A stretch of 64,000 bases of DNA from the NCBI GenBank assembly GCA_024509875.1, contig JAMPIV010019843.1, positions 310,001 through 374,000 of the forward strand, in the 5' to 3' direction. The DNA comes from Oreohelix idahoensis. Lineage: Eukaryota > Mollusca > Gastropoda > Stylommatophora > Oreohelicidae. Of this stretch, positions 11,670 to 24,440 are shown in pieces. Position 1 is the stretch's first letter, and every line of letters starts with the position of its first letter. Under the pieces are notes generated by a model. The model saw only the letters and a list, made by a program, of their open reading frames with translations. It made no database searches and was not told the origin of the DNA. Position numbers and translations under genes: made by a program.

Positions 11670-13197
11670 CCACAATACTGCGGAATGCAGACGGAAAAAC
11701 CTTCCTCATCACGCTGCATGCCTTACAGCAGGGAACAAGGGAAGGAAGGACCTGGCAAATAGTCAGAAGGACCTCCATCATCCCCCTGTCTGTGAGGAAG
11801 TGACCTTGAATGGCACCCAAGTACTGTGCTTATATGATACAGGCTTGGACTTTGACTCAGTAGTGTGCTCTTCTCTGGTGAGTCCGGAACAGATAACCAC
11901 AGAAACCGTGGAAATCAGAGGACCAGTCAAGGGAGCAGGAACCATGACACTGCCCATAGCCCGTATCAACATAAGATCTCGCTATGTGGAAGGAGAGATC
12001 AAAGCAGCAGTGATGAACAACCTTATCTACCCATTAATACTGGGATGTAGATATGTCTTTCTAGGAGAACCTATAAGACCCATAGTGATGGCAACAGTCC
12101 AGACCAGGGCAAGCTTTAAGAAAGAGGAGGACACTATCATCAATACTCATCCAGAAGAGATGAGAAAGGCTCAAACTGCTGACAGCACATTGAAGCCTTG
12201 CTTTAGCAAATTACCTGAAAGCCATAACCCTCCAGAGAAAGGAGACTTATATATGAAAAATGTCCTACTATATAGAAAAGCTGGAACAGGACCTAAAGGA
12301 CATGGACAGCTTGTAGTGCCAAAATCATACAGGGAGCAGGTTATGAAGCTAGGACATGCTATACCCTTCAGTGGACATATGGGAATAGGGGCCACTGGAC
12401 AACGGATAGCCTGTCACTACTTTTGGCCATGGATCACAGAGGACATAAAGAGGTATGTGAGATCTTGCCCAGAATGCCAAAGAGTAACTCCTAAACATAG
12501 GACTGCACCAGCAAAACTGGGAGAAATGCCTATTATGGGAACGCCATTTTAACGTGTTGCCGTGGATATTGTTGGACCCCTCAGTAGGACCAAGAAGAGA
12601 AATGCCTATATCTTAACTTTGGTCGATACTTGCTCTATGTGGGGAGAGGCAGTAGCAATGTCATCGATAGATTCGAAAAAATTTGTCAGAGGCACTGTTA
12701 ACAATATTCACCCGATTAGGTTTCCCACATCAAATATTGACTGACAATGGTTCTCAGTTTAGGGGAAAGCTAACACAAGAAGTGTTCAGGATATTTCACG
12801 CTAGACATTATCACTGTAGCCCGTACCACGCCCAAGGGAATGGTCAAGTAGAGCGATTCAATGGCACGCTCATTTCAATCCTTAGAAAGTTGGCTAGTGA
12901 GAAACCTGAAACTTGGGACACATACTTACCCTCAGCACTATTTGCCTATAGGGAAGTCCCACATAACTCCACAGGATTGGCCCAGCTACATTGTTGTTTG
13001 GACGGCCAATCAAAGGTCCACTGAAAGCATTTTTGCGGACATGGACTGATGAAAAAGCAGAAGAAACCGTGACTTCTTCATACCAATACGTCAACGAGTT
13101 GACCATCTCAGATGGAAATACAAGTTGGGACAACTGGATAAATGTATATTACTTGAGAAAGGCAAGAAGGTACAGCTGGCTGCTGACTACTCAATAA
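11662..13197 (+). pseudogene. Protease-integrase pol of the second Ty3-type element, with stops and frameshifts
   Basis: The frame opens with NHNTAEC, the tail of a zinc knuckle. An aspartic protease follows with active-site DTG at residues 59-61 (LYDTGLDFDSVV) and the C-terminal LILG motif. Without any RT in between, the frame continues into integrase: an HHCC-type zinc domain (GHAIPFSGH to SCPECQ, residues about 230-272). A TAA at 12550-12552 replaces the Glu expected in PFERVAVD. The catalytic core then shows Asp in VDIVGPL, Asp in LTDNGSQF and Glu in GQVERFNGT, with a frameshift near 12700 and another near 12990. LFGRPIKGPL and the TSSYQYVNELT segment match the integrase end at 61200-61330 on the other strand. 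Similarity fades after about 13190, where the sequence becomes poor. Integrase inserts element DNA into the host genome. The PR-INT adjacency is the key structural fact. Confidence 0.88.
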
Positions 13198-15889
13198 AAC
13201 AGCAAATTTGTGTTTGGGTTCAGTGTGTGGGTGTTTAGGGCGGGGTAGCGGTGCCACAAATGATGATACTCCGATTATAGTTATGGGCAATCATTGGGTA
13301 GGCTTCTAGAACCGGGCAACTTAACACGGGCTAGATGGGGAATAAAACCATACTCACAAGGACCATTATATAAGACTTGACAATTCGTTCCTGGGTTTTG
13401 TAGTATACGGTTGTTACCACTAGTCCTTACTCGCTTTAATCTATTGTTTAAATATTTGTTGACTGGGAAGCCAATTCAGTATCAAAGTTGCACTATCACT
13501 GACCTGGCCATCATGGCAACACGTATTGCACCAGGCACACATGAAAACCATTTAATCCTCAATGGGAATACCACTTATCATCCTAACATGAAATGTTTTG
13601 CTCTGGTTTATTACGTGTCTCAGTGTTACATTCTAAACTTCTCGCTGAGCAGGGAGGGATTAATTGGTTTCAGAGCGGTGTTAGTTAATTTCACTGCTGA
13701 CGGTACTTCAACTAGATCATAGCCGGGGCTGTATTCTTCATCCTGTTTGTGTGGATCCTCTGAGTATTGGCGGTAGTTGTCGGTAAAGTATACTGGTGCG
13801 GTGGCGGTATGTAACAGTTAACAGGTTGCAGTTCTGGTAATTGCCAACTAGAACCATTCAGGGCTATGTGTCGGGTAAGTCCATAGAGGAAAGGGAGTTT
13901 TATATACGTCCCCGATTTTTAGCGGATTTTGGCCCTGATATTCCCTAAAGCATTATCAGATGTGGTGCTTATTTACTGGGACAGCCTAGTGCAGACTGAT
14001 TACTCCTGGTTTATGCATATTGGGATCCGTCGCTGCGTTAACTTATTGCGTTCCAACTCGTCCATTTTAAAGGTTTAGTCACCCTGTTATCCTGACTCCA
14101 TTAAGTTGTTTAGCTTCATGGAGTAGTAGGCTCGGGTATTTGAGTTTTGCTTTGTTTGCCATTAAGCTTGGGAGTACGTCACTATATTGTCCCTATGTAA
14201 TCACAATGTTAGGGTCGGTTAAGCGGCGACTGTTCGGGGTCCTCCCTCCGGTTTGGACATATCGAGTTCTTTTGTCTAGCTCCCATCTTTGGTTTAATGT
14301 ACTCTAGCTCCCTACAGTCTTCTTCCCTACCAGCTATTGACGACGGTTAGGGGTCGCGTAACCATACAACATCCACCCAACTCATTTTCCCCACCACACC
14401 TCCCCACTGGCAATGATATCATCTGGTACTGCTTTCCATACGTAACTTGCGTGGGTATATCACTTTGGAGAACTATCTCCTTGTTGTTAGATAGACTGAA
14501 GGGAGAGAAACGGGTTTGACACGCTCAAGCCCAACTAAGTTGTAATTTTGGATGTGATGATATTGGTATTTTGAGGTCAACACTATTCTCTACAGGGGGC
14601 AAATGTTTCCTGTACACACATGGAATGTAGAGAACGAAAATCCGAGTCAAAGCACCAAAGTCAACAAAACTAGAGAGCATGTAAGATCATTTGTGTCACT
14701 GTGCGGGTTTTATCAGAAATTATCCCCTTTTTTCAACCTATTTATCGCGCGCCACTTAAACGCACTGCTCAACTCTAAAAAAGGTCAGCCGAGTGTTAGT
14801 GAAAAGGTTTGTATTTCAGGTTGTAAAAATAATAAACTGAACAAATAAACTATACTTGCCCCTTCCGTTCTTCACAACAAGTCATTCGCTTACTTCATAG
14901 TTCGGATGCTCGCAATGACAATGCGAGAAACCATTACTACATGGGGCATGACACCACCGCCCAACATATGACTTCTTCAAGTCAGCTTTTGACAGTCAGA
15001 AAGTTTAAATGGAGCCAGCCTGAAAGAAATCTATTCTACCCGTTGAACCGTGGGAACAAGCCTTCAGCTCTTGGTTCTTGGTCGCATCAATAAATTCAGC
15101 CCACTTTTCTTTACGGGAAAACACTTCATGTGGAAAAGCGACCCACCCGCCTTTGATGTTTTTACGCAGTGTCTAAATAATTATAAATCAAACGACTATT
15201 AAAGGTGGCGAGTTTACTGATGCTCTCCGATTTTCGTTCATCGTGTGATTTATTCCAGGGACGGCGAACAATTCTCTGGACCCGATTGTTCTATGTAATA
15301 CGTCATCCTATCAAAGGGCAGATAAGAGAGAGACAAGAATAAAAAGTATGCCTAGGAACTGCTGCCCCATGGAGTTTCCAAAAATGTTAACTGGTGCGTT
15401 GCTACTGTTTTAAAGGATAGTAGGGCTCTGCAAGCGAGATTTAGGGTCACACTGCTTGGTTTCTGTGTATATTTGCTTTAGACGCTGATCAAGACACTCT
15501 TCATCTCAGCGACCTTGGTTAGCGCGGCCGGTATTGTTTTGGTTTCGCTGGGAATGATTGTCGGTATATATTTCCTGGGTATTGGTGTGGGGGTGAATGA
15601 GTAGGGTACAGGTTGTTATGGCTGGTTTTGTGAGTAGTGTGGGTTTAGCGTAAGGTACGGGTTTAATGGGGTATGGAGTAATGGTAATGGTTTTCTGGTT
15701 TGGTATTTTGGATGTATTTCGCGGGGGGCGTTTTGCCTGGTGTTTCGTTTTTCGGTGCTTGTTTTGTGAGGTGTAGTTGGGTTGGTGTCCAACTTTTGGT
15801 AGTTGGTGGATTTTGGAGGTTTGAGGTGGGTGGGATTTATTGTTGGTTTGGGGGGCTAACAGGATGTCTAACTTACTGCTACAATTGTC
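13198..15889. other. Garbled element interior, apparent low-quality sequence
   Basis: This stretch lies where the RT-RNase H half of the element should be. Most of it has no readable frame and no match, except the remnant at about 14405-14830. Short frames such as 13411-13722 show no motif. From about 15500 the plus strand turns strongly G/T-rich. The differences from sister copies are largely small insertions and substitutions spread evenly, which looks more like uncorrected long-read sequence than ageing, but I infer this. Confidence 0.55.
14405..14830 (+). pseudogene. Reverse transcriptase remnant of the second Ty3-type element
   Basis: The segment HVRSFVSLCGFYQK (about 14670-14715) matches the RT connection of the copies at both ends of the window, and KKGQPSV further on corresponds to their RKGKPDK. 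At nucleotide level, a stretch around 14405-14520 aligns roughly with the FMDD region and the following helix (for example the part around GATAGACTGAAG). Position and strand agree with the integrase upstream and the LTR-like repeat downstream. No intact catalytic motif survives in frame. This is fragmentary, but it supports the gag-PR-INT-RT order. Confidence 0.6.
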
Positions 15890-16670
15890 CGGATTTTAAT
15901 CTTTTTAATTTTTTTTGTTTATGCTTTCTTCGCCTAATCGGGATGGCTCATAAAGAACTAGGATTAGAATGAATGGCTGCATTTGGGGGGAAAATGGTGA
16001 AAAAGTCAACATAGGAAGGAATGGAACGGATATAAGTCGTGGTAGTGAAAAAGATGCTCGGGAAAAGTCTAGCTACTAGGTTAAAGCCCTGATTGCATCT
16101 TTTCGCATTCAAAACGAGTGATTTTTCGTTTTTTCTTTTGGGTCGTCGTGGTGTGGGGATATGTCGAAGTTACTCGTTGTGATATTTACCTCTATAATGT
16201 CAAGGTACTAGAGCGGCCGTTGACTTTTCACTCACTCCACATCAGAAACGCCCCTGAGGGAGAATAATGGATGGACTGCATCTGACTTTTGAACATATGT
16301 TTTTTTTTCAACACGCTACATGCATCGCGGCAAGATAAAATTTCAAGCCCACATAATACAGTCTCCACTCGTAGATGCTTATTAATACCTTAGAGGGGTT
16401 TTTATGATCACAGATTTTTATGTCAATTTCCTGCATACCACTAAACTAAAGACTTGAGGGTCGTTGATCCTGCTCTAAACTGAAGACTAGAGGTCAACCA
16501 ATCTTCAACAATATAACCTTAGTCCCCCGTAGTTATAGGGCGGCTGAAGGATGTCCTCGTTTATTCATATTGTGTCTCTCAAGGTGACCTCGGAGGCAGT
16601 AGTGGATTACTATCCTGTTGAGTTTTATGTGGTATCCTTTCCATCTTATCTAACGCGTGTGCTGTGTTTC
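15890..16670 (+). repeat. Diverged direct copy of the 9200-9860 LTR segment, putative 3' LTR
   Basis: Shared blocks in the same order include CATAGGAAGGAA, GGATATAAG, TTTTTATGATCA, AGACTTGAGG, CGTTGATCCTGCT, GTCAACCAATCTTCAACA and CCCCCGTAGTTATAGGGCGG. Between blocks this copy has many extra bases relative to the first. Placed after gag, PR, INT and the RT remnant, it fits the 3' LTR. Neither terminus can be fixed. Confidence 0.7.
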
Positions 16671-18089
16671 ACTCGGTATGTTTCGATGGTATGAGTGTCA
16701 TTTTGTAGAGAGCCTCTCGTGTTTGAAGTTCGTAGTACAGGTATGGGGTATTTCCGGGGGGGGGGTTGAGACATGGGCGTTTGAGTTGATCTAGTAGAGG
16801 GGGAGGCTCAAAGGTTGGCGATGGAGGTTGAAAGAATGGTTAGTGTTTATTAGTTGTGTCTGGGTAAGTAATCCATGGGGAGGTAATAAATGGGAGCAAT
16901 TGGTTACTATTTGCTCTTCAGTGTGGTGTTGTACCAGTTGAGTATATGTGGTGTTTTGGGATCGATGGGGGTAGGAGGGTTCTAGGGGGTTAGGGGAGTT
17001 TAGGGGTGTGGTTCAAAGGGGGAAGTTGGCGTTGTGTGTGGTGTCTCTCATTGTGGGGGTAGAGTCGAGGTTTTTGGTGAATTAGAAGTCGTAACGGAAG
17101 ATTGACGTTTTTAGACATTTGGACGATGAAATCTGTGGGTGGTTTCTGAGGGTTAGAAGTGAGGTGTAATGGGAGTAGGACGAAAGATACGGGTCTCTTA
17201 TGACTGGATGGTGTGTGTGGAGGTACAGTAGAAGGTACCCAAGGTTGTCTTTATGTGTGTTGTATTTAAGAGGAAGAGTACAAATAGCAATTCTGGTCCA
17301 CATTGTCGCAAGGCCTCGGTGTTGGCATAGGATGCAAGATGTGGACATACGTAGGGACGACTATGTCTCATTCATTTAAACACTTTAATCATGGATGAGC
17401 TGGTGAAGGGGAACAATGTAAAGAAGGGACAGGAACGGAGGTTTATGAAAAGCAATTCGCGGATGTATGCTTGGAGAATTTGCGTGAAACCTGGGGTAGG
17501 TTATTTGGGGGAATCGTTCAGTAAATATTTGGTGCTGTGTATGTTTTTAAAACAGTACGCCCGCATTTAAACACAAGGGGTTCATTGGAATTTTTCTCAT
17601 CTCTGTAATGTAATAACCAGTATTAGAGATAATCTTTAGTAATATAATCATGCGATTCATATTAACTTTTTAGGTTTTCTATACTTCTAAGGGGATGGAC
17701 GTAAAAGTCTATATATATATATTGTTTAGCCCTGGGTTGGCTATAATGCTTGAGGATCCACATTGTAATTGGATTCGCATTATGACTACAGTGGTGATTC
17801 TTCTAGGTCAAGGGATTGGTAACTGCCTCTTCTTCACCATCTAAAAAAGCACGGATAGAGTGTATTAATACGGTCTACGGGCCATACAATGGTGGTTGTT
17901 TGCTTTGTTTTCGGTATTATACTTTGTTCGTCACCTCTTTCTCTTTCTGGTCATCTCTCCGGCTAGGGTATATGCTGTCGTTGGTGGTGAAAGGAGGCAC
18001 GTGATTTGTTTGGGATTTAGGGTGGAATGCGGGTCTGGCACGGATAGAATTATGATAGTAAGTAGTATGTACAATTAGAAATAGCACCC
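16671..18089. other. G/T-rich stretch, no gene recognised
   Basis: The plus strand is dominated by G and T, with several G runs (for example near 16757). The minus-strand frame at 17082-17348 and the plus-strand frames near 17816-18078 have no family motif. Probably a continuation of the low-quality block. Confidence 0.4.
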
Positions 18090-18740
18090 ATGCTCCTACA
18101 TCAATCCTGGCCGTTGTTCACTAATTAGTTAGCGCGCAATCACTCGATAAATTCCACCTTATGTATTGCCGGCAGAAGACTATCATCCGGCCACATTTCT
18201 TTTAGTTGAGATGCTCTGTTTCTATTATCAGTTAACATTTAGTAAAAATATATGGTTAATGATCCTTCTTGATTTAGTTTTACAGACTTACCATCTTGCA
18301 CTATCAACCTAACCGTGGACCGGCCCTACCTATCAATCAACCTAAAATGCCTCACTCATGATTTCTTTTATCATAATCACTCTCCACGTTATTACCGGAG
18401 CTCGAATATTTACATTACTCTCTCCGGGCCGCAAACCACTAAGTCGGAAAGGCCACAATTAATCTAAACCACCACATGTACCCCAGCGGACATTGTGACC
18501 CAAATAATATATAAAACGTCGCTATCTTGCACCGTCGCTCATCACGGGTGAATCGACTCTATCCACCCAGGGTTTAATCGCCTTCGTCGCACAAACACAG
18601 TAGTTTGGGGGTCTTATGGTGGACCTCCTTGTCAAAGTTCTGTTTTTTGGGTATATTTTTGGGCGTGAGGGAGTATGGTTTCTAGCAAAAATAGTGGGGT
18701 TAGGATATGAACTTTGACGTGCTAGTTCTTGAATGCCCAC
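18090..18740. repeat. Diverged direct copy of 25200-25680, probable LTR of the minus-strand element
   Basis: Shared blocks in order include CAATCCTGGC, GGCAGAAG, CCATCTTGCAC, CGGAGCTCGAA, CGTCGCTCATCACGGGTGAA, GGGTTTAA, AACACAGTAGTTTG and TGTGCTAG/CGTGCTAG. As with the 15.9 kb repeat, this copy contains many extra bases. It flanks the minus-strand gag on its downstream side, so it would be the 3' LTR, with the cleaner copy at 25.2 kb as the 5' LTR. This assignment is inferred. Confidence 0.6.
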
Positions 18741-21700
18741 CTTCGCGGTGTAAAAAAAAATAAAATATTTATATTTATTTGGTTTGTTTTTTTTCCTATT
18801 CAATCCCATTATTTCCCTTCATATGGTATAATCACGCAGGCCTATTTTTGATCTTTTCCTACACACTATTTTGTGCCATTGTGTGTTTTTATATCAAAGA
18901 TGGCGTCTGGTCATCGTACGTGCCATGTTGCGGCTTACGTAATGTGGTTTGTTCAGGAGAGTCGTTATGGGGGATGCATGGTGTTAGAATACTAGGGAGC
19001 ACTTTGGTCTTGTTGTTTCTTATGTATTTAGTCAATGGTCACGAGATTAGCTTCGGTTGAGAGTTTATGTTGTTGTACCATATTTGTCATGATCCCCACA
19101 TGTGTATTTTTTTTTTTAATCCATATCAAGAAAATATGCTTGACTATATATGATAGGGTATGGAGGTGTCACGCCACTTTTTGTTTTTTGGTATTGTTTT
19201 CTATCTTATTGTCCATTTCGCTTTTTTTCTCACTTATTTTTGACCCCAACCAAATATCATTTGATATAAATAACTTCAATTTTTGTTCTTTTTTATTTTT
19301 TTGAAGTTGTGTCACGTGCTCTTTTTGTACTTTTTACATATTGCATTTCTGTTTGACTATTATATACAATAGACGTTATTGATATTTCAATCAATGACTT
19401 ACGTATTCAAATTTGTAGTTGTGCACATTTAGACGACGTGGTTGTTTTGGGATGAGTTCTGGTCCCATGGTTGTGAGACATCTTAGAGTCTACACGGCTG
19501 AAGCGTCCCCAAGCGTGAAGAGTAGAGAGTCCTCGATACCGACCCACATGTACCTCCACAGAGTTGAACGACAGTGAGAGATAGGGACGAAGTGAACGCA
19601 CCCGTCGACAGTGTCAGAACGAACCCCCGCGTACGAGTAAGTGCATATATTGGTCCTTGTTACCGCTTGGTTTTATTTAGCATGACATTACTATCTGGTG
19701 CGGACACAGGACGTAAATTTATTCTGCGCTATGAATCCTTTGGGTCATGTGGCATTGTTCTAGGTATTCGGACCTTTTATTCCTAGGCACTAGTGTTGTT
19801 TTCTTGTAGACTTCTACTTGCCGTAGTCTGGTTTTGTGTTCTTGCCTTTTTTCTTATAGCATCATTATTTTTTAGTGTTGGTGTTTTCCATGTAATATCT
19901 TTTTCTTGTTGTGGTTTTGTGTATGGGGTCATGTCGTGATTCGGTGGTGTTCTATAGGAGGCATATTCCCCGAGGTGATACAAGTGGTGGAATTTTACTA
20001 GAGGTTGTTGAGTCTGTGATTTGGGCAGCTGGCCCGGATTTGATACTTTGGGGTCTGCTGGTGGGGTGGCGTTTCTCTGTGGACTGGGTGGACGGGGGGG
20101 CATGAGTAACTTTGTCCTTGAGTGGTCATTGTAGTGTAGTTATTAACAACAATGGGCTTCACTACTCATGGTGTGAATAACTTAAGTCAATTCTAACTAC
20201 GTGCATAATTATGATATCTTCTGGTTCGTGTTTGGGGATACTCCGTTTACATTTAATGAATTGGGATGGCTTGATATATATATTTTCTGGCATCAGGTCA
20301 TTCGTTCTTTGTGTTATGGAAAGGGTGGCATGCCCTCCCTACCTACTTAATTCCTTGCCACCTGCGAAGCGTCGCCTTAAGTAGGGTTATTGATGAAGAG
20401 GGACGGTTTGTTGGTGGATTTGGGTGTACTGGCGGAGTGAGGTCTATTCGGCTGGCCTGAGATTTTATTTTTCAGGTGATTTTTTGAATATTTTTGTATG
20501 GCAGTAATCGGACATAGTCGGGCGCACAAGGGCTCAGTAGGTTCAGGGTTTGGCTGTGCGCGGATAGCTGGGCAGTCCGAGGTACCTGATCGGGTCCGTA
20601 TAACTTACTTCGGGGGGTATTTGTTATACTGGCCTGTTAACGGTTTTTTTCCCGTGCTTGTCACTAGTTCGGGAGGAAGTGTGGTGCGTGGGACATTGGT
20701 ATTGGGTTGGTATCTTATGCTGGTCATTTTGTTAGGTTGCACGAGTCTGGTTTTTATGTTCCGGTCAATAATTCAAAACATAACGGTATACGTAAAAAAA
20801 AGTGAAAGCCATGTCAACCCACCGCGACAATACCCACCTTCATTAAATAAATGGCAACCCATAAATCAGTCATTGCGCCCCGTGTATTGCTTCGGTGGGA
20901 AGATTTCGCCACTTAATACGGTGCACCACGTCCGGAAAGCGATTTATTGATTCCCACCCTCTATGTGGGGGTTAGAACCCAACTACATTCGCTTCTTACC
21001 AGCACAGAAAATCGTCGCGCTATGGGAACGGTTATGCCCGTGGCAGTAGGATTGAGAGTCATGGTGATTAATTTTCTACGTATGCCGCGTCGTGGCTGGG
21101 ACTTAAATGGCTGCTTCCCATACATGCATGTGACTGAGTTATGAATGTTAATTCGGAATTTCTAATACCATCAGGTTTGGTGCCCTGTCGCTAGCTCTGA
21201 TCGGTATTATGGTTATCTGCATTTTCAGATATTGTTCTGCACGGGTTGGGGGTTTTTCTTGGTTACTGGTTCTGGTGTATAGGGGTCAGGAGGTTTTGTT
21301 CTTGGGGGCAGAAGGTTTGTAAGGGGTTTGGGATGTGGTGGGTGCGTGGTAGGAAGAGGGGGAGAATGGAATTCAGGCTGGTCTTGTGGGCCAGTAGTTG
21401 GCCTGCTAGAAACTCGGTGGACACTGGCGCAGCCGGCGGGTGCATTGATTGGGAGGGACGTGGTCGAACGTAATTGGATGTCTTGAGGACGTGGTGGGAG
21501 GTATTTATACAATTACTAACTCTCTCTTCCTTCCCTGCTAACAAAATGGTGAGTGACTTCTCCACCAAGGGCTGTACGGAATTACAATTCAAATTGTCCC
21601 GCCCAAAAGTTAACTAATTTAACAACAGTCGCCAGTTCGCATTGACGACCGGCTTCTTGTTACTAATGTACTGTCTCATCCGGTGACAGTTCGTGCACCG

Positions 21701-22439
21701 AATTCACGGCCAGTACTGTAAATTATGAGGCACTGGAATTTATGCCTCATCATGATCAGCTGTAGTTACCCTGTGGCACGTCATGTATGCCTGCTTGTTG
21801 CAAAGTAATCTGCTGGATAGCCGGATGGGACATATGGTGTTACTTGGATGTTGACTTGTGTGGATATTTTGAGGTGGATACGGACGTTATATATGTTGTG
21901 AAAGCATGTTCGACGTAGTCATTGAGTTTATTATGGTTGCGGTGGGTGGTTACTTCTTGTCGGTGGTAAGGGCGCAGTCGAGATGGAGGGTTCGATTGCT
22001 AGAGTGTGGCAAGGTTTTGGAGGGGTGGGAGTTGAGGTGAGGTGGCGTGGAGATAGGGAGACGTGTTGAGCGGAGGGGGTGAGGGGTTTTTTGTCATGGG
22101 TGGGGGGGAGGAATAGGGCATGAGTGGGATGTGGAACAAGGGGAAAGATGATGGGGGGGGAATGGTGGGTAGTGGTAGGACAGAACAGAGTCAACGTGTC
22201 GAACGAGAGGGTTCATATTTTGGAGGGGGAGTAGGGGATGGAAATATGCGGTGGAATTAGGAGGTGGTGTGGGGTACTTTAGGGCTGCGAACTGGGACAG
22301 GTAGACAGCTAATGTGGTGGGGGTGGGTATCGGTACAATGTTGTTGGGGCTGGTAGGGTGTGACCACAAGTTTGGGGGGGCAGTTAAGATAAGTGGTTGC
22401 TGTGTTATTTGAACTTTCCTTGGTTTGAATATACCTTAC
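18741..22439. other. Low-quality, mostly G/T-rich interior, no gene recognised
   Basis: This region should hold the pol gene of the minus-strand LTR element whose gag lies at 22440-23310. I find no RT, RNase H or integrase motif on either strand. Composition shifts between T-rich (18.7-19.4 kb) and G/T-rich (19.8-22.4 kb). The frames 20498-20950 and 21225-21592 have no domain signature. The abrupt return to readable coding sequence near 22440 suggests an assembly-quality boundary. Confidence 0.5.
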
Positions 22440-23310
22440 ATAGTTCCGTAGGTCCTCTTTGGCCGCATTATTTGGCTGTGGTTCCATAGTTGTTGCTGCG
22501 CGCTTACAGCGGTAAAAAATAGCTTCTGAATCAGTGTTGTTACTGTACACAAATATCCCGGATGTTCTATTAAATGTTAGTCGAGTTGCAGCTACAAACC
22601 TGTGTAAAATCTTTACCAGTTTCAGGAATCATATGTTTGAACTTCATACGATAACCTTCAGCGTCTAACTGATGAAGTTTTAATAATTATGTTTTAGCAG
22701 CATCATAATTGCGTCTATTCGGCCCGTCCTATTGACACAGAGCCGTTAAAGATTCACCAGTCATGAAATCCATCAATCTTGTACACCAATGAGACCTATC
22801 AAGATTATTTTCTTCACAAACATTTTCACAGCGTTGTAAGAAGGACGAAATATCATCTATTTCTGGCTTAAACACAGGCAAACGAAATTTAGTAGAACCA
22901 CTATTGTAGTTGCTAGAGGAACTTCTAAGTTCAGAGTTATCATTTTGTCTACTCTGATGTTGCAATCTTTGTTCTTCAATACGTAAAGTCGCCATTTTTT
23001 CTTCATGTGCAAACTTTTTTTCTTCTATTTCTTTTTCATGTGCAAGCTTTGCTGCTTCAGCAGTTTGTTGCAACTTTTTCTCCTCATGTGCAAGTTTTCC
23101 TGCTTCAGCAGCTTGTTGCAGCTTTTTCTCTTCTGCAAGTAGCTCTGCTTTTTTGAGCTCTCGCTCCTCATACCGTGCATCTCTTTGTCTCTTATCCTCT
23201 AGGGCTTCTTGATTTTCTTTGGAATTGAATTCCGCTTTGGCAAAGTCCATTAATTCCTTCGCCTTGTAACCATATTCTTGGCCCATAGTAATAAATTCCT
23301 GATACTCCAT
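22440..23310 (-). pseudogene. gag of a minus-strand LTR element, 3' end broken
   Basis: The start is the ATG at 23310 (MEYQEFITMGQEYGYKAKEL). Residues about 35-125 form a charged coiled coil with repeated KLAHEEKKLQQ segments that are near-exact 14-20 residue duplications. A capsid-like domain begins at FRLPVFKPEIDDISSFLQRC and continues through TGESLTALCQ. A stop follows at 22729, but the same reading continues after it (GPNRRNYDAAKT, then LLKLHQLDAEGYRMKFKH and PETGKDFTQ) to about 22560, with a second stop. Gag forms the particle. The layout of coiled coil before capsid is like the plus-strand gag at 10611, but the sequence is different, so this is a related but distinct family. Confidence 0.78.
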
Positions 23311-24440
23311 TATTTACTTCTTTAGTATCTTACTATCAATATTATAAATTATGTAATAAATGTATCTCAATTAGTCAGTCTATACCAATTCACTAGCTTT
23401 GTGCTTTGCAATATTATCAATGCAAATAGATTCTTAATATTACTAATCAATAACAAAATAGTATAGTGTGAAAGACCAACAGTAGTAAAGATACGAGGGA
23501 AACGAGAAAGAGAGGAGAGAAAAAGAATTATGATAATGTACAAGAACAGAATTGATGGAACTAAACAAAAGACAAGTACAACAGAATTGATGGAACTAAA
23601 CAAAAGACAAGTACAAGTGACCAAGACAATGTAATAACAGCAGCAAGTAAACGAAAAAGAATGCAAATGGGAAACTAAGGAGAAATAACAAATAGAACAG
23701 ACTTACTGCTTAAAAAAAAAGGACAAGACCGGTAACAATATATATAAATGTAAACAAGTGATAGAAGGTTAGACTAGCATTACGAACAGAATGGTTGCCA
23801 ACTAAGGAGAAGAAAAACAAAACCAGCACACAACAAGAACTGACACTAGAAGGAAGGAGCATCACACCTAAACAAATTAGGCCACACTAAACAGGCAGTG
23901 AACTAAACGTCGGTGAGAAAACTCGTGCCGGAAATTTCCCTGCTTGAGAAATGTAGGCAAAACCTATAGAAATATCTGCTGAGCGGTCATTTTACAATGA
24001 CATGTGTCGCTAACAACAGATTTGTACAAAGACATAGAAACCAAGAAAACGAATAACACAGATATAAAAAAGGCTTACACCACGGCAAAGGTACAAGAGT
24101 GTAATAACGGGCACTTATCTTATCGCAATCCGACCAGATGCAAGTCCGAAAAAAGGGCGTCAACACTGGAACAACATTGTCCCTCAATACAAGTGAGGCA
24201 CGGATGAAATGTAAACAAATACACGGCCGCAGTCTGATGGGCGTCATGAACTGTGTAGATCTTGAAACGTTGTGTTGACTTGGTACAAAGTAACTTGATA
24301 TCGCCGTGGCATAGACTTGAAACTTGAAAGAATCTTACAAACGTTGGGATGTAGACTGAAACACGAAATAAACTTGGGAACTGGTTGGCTTGAAACTGTT
24401 ATCTTGGACATTACAGCGAACAATAGGACATTGAAACTGG
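23311..24440 (-). other. Leader or LTR-adjacent region of the minus-strand gag element
   Basis: Upstream of gag on its strand, this A-rich plus-strand sequence has no coding motif. It includes a tandem duplication at 23547-23617 (two copies of about 34 bases, each with GATGGAACTAAACAAAAGAC). The part 23640-23790 is recognisably similar to 29960-30140 (TGATAGAARGTTAGACYARC in both), so another copy of this family lies to the right. Confidence 0.45.
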
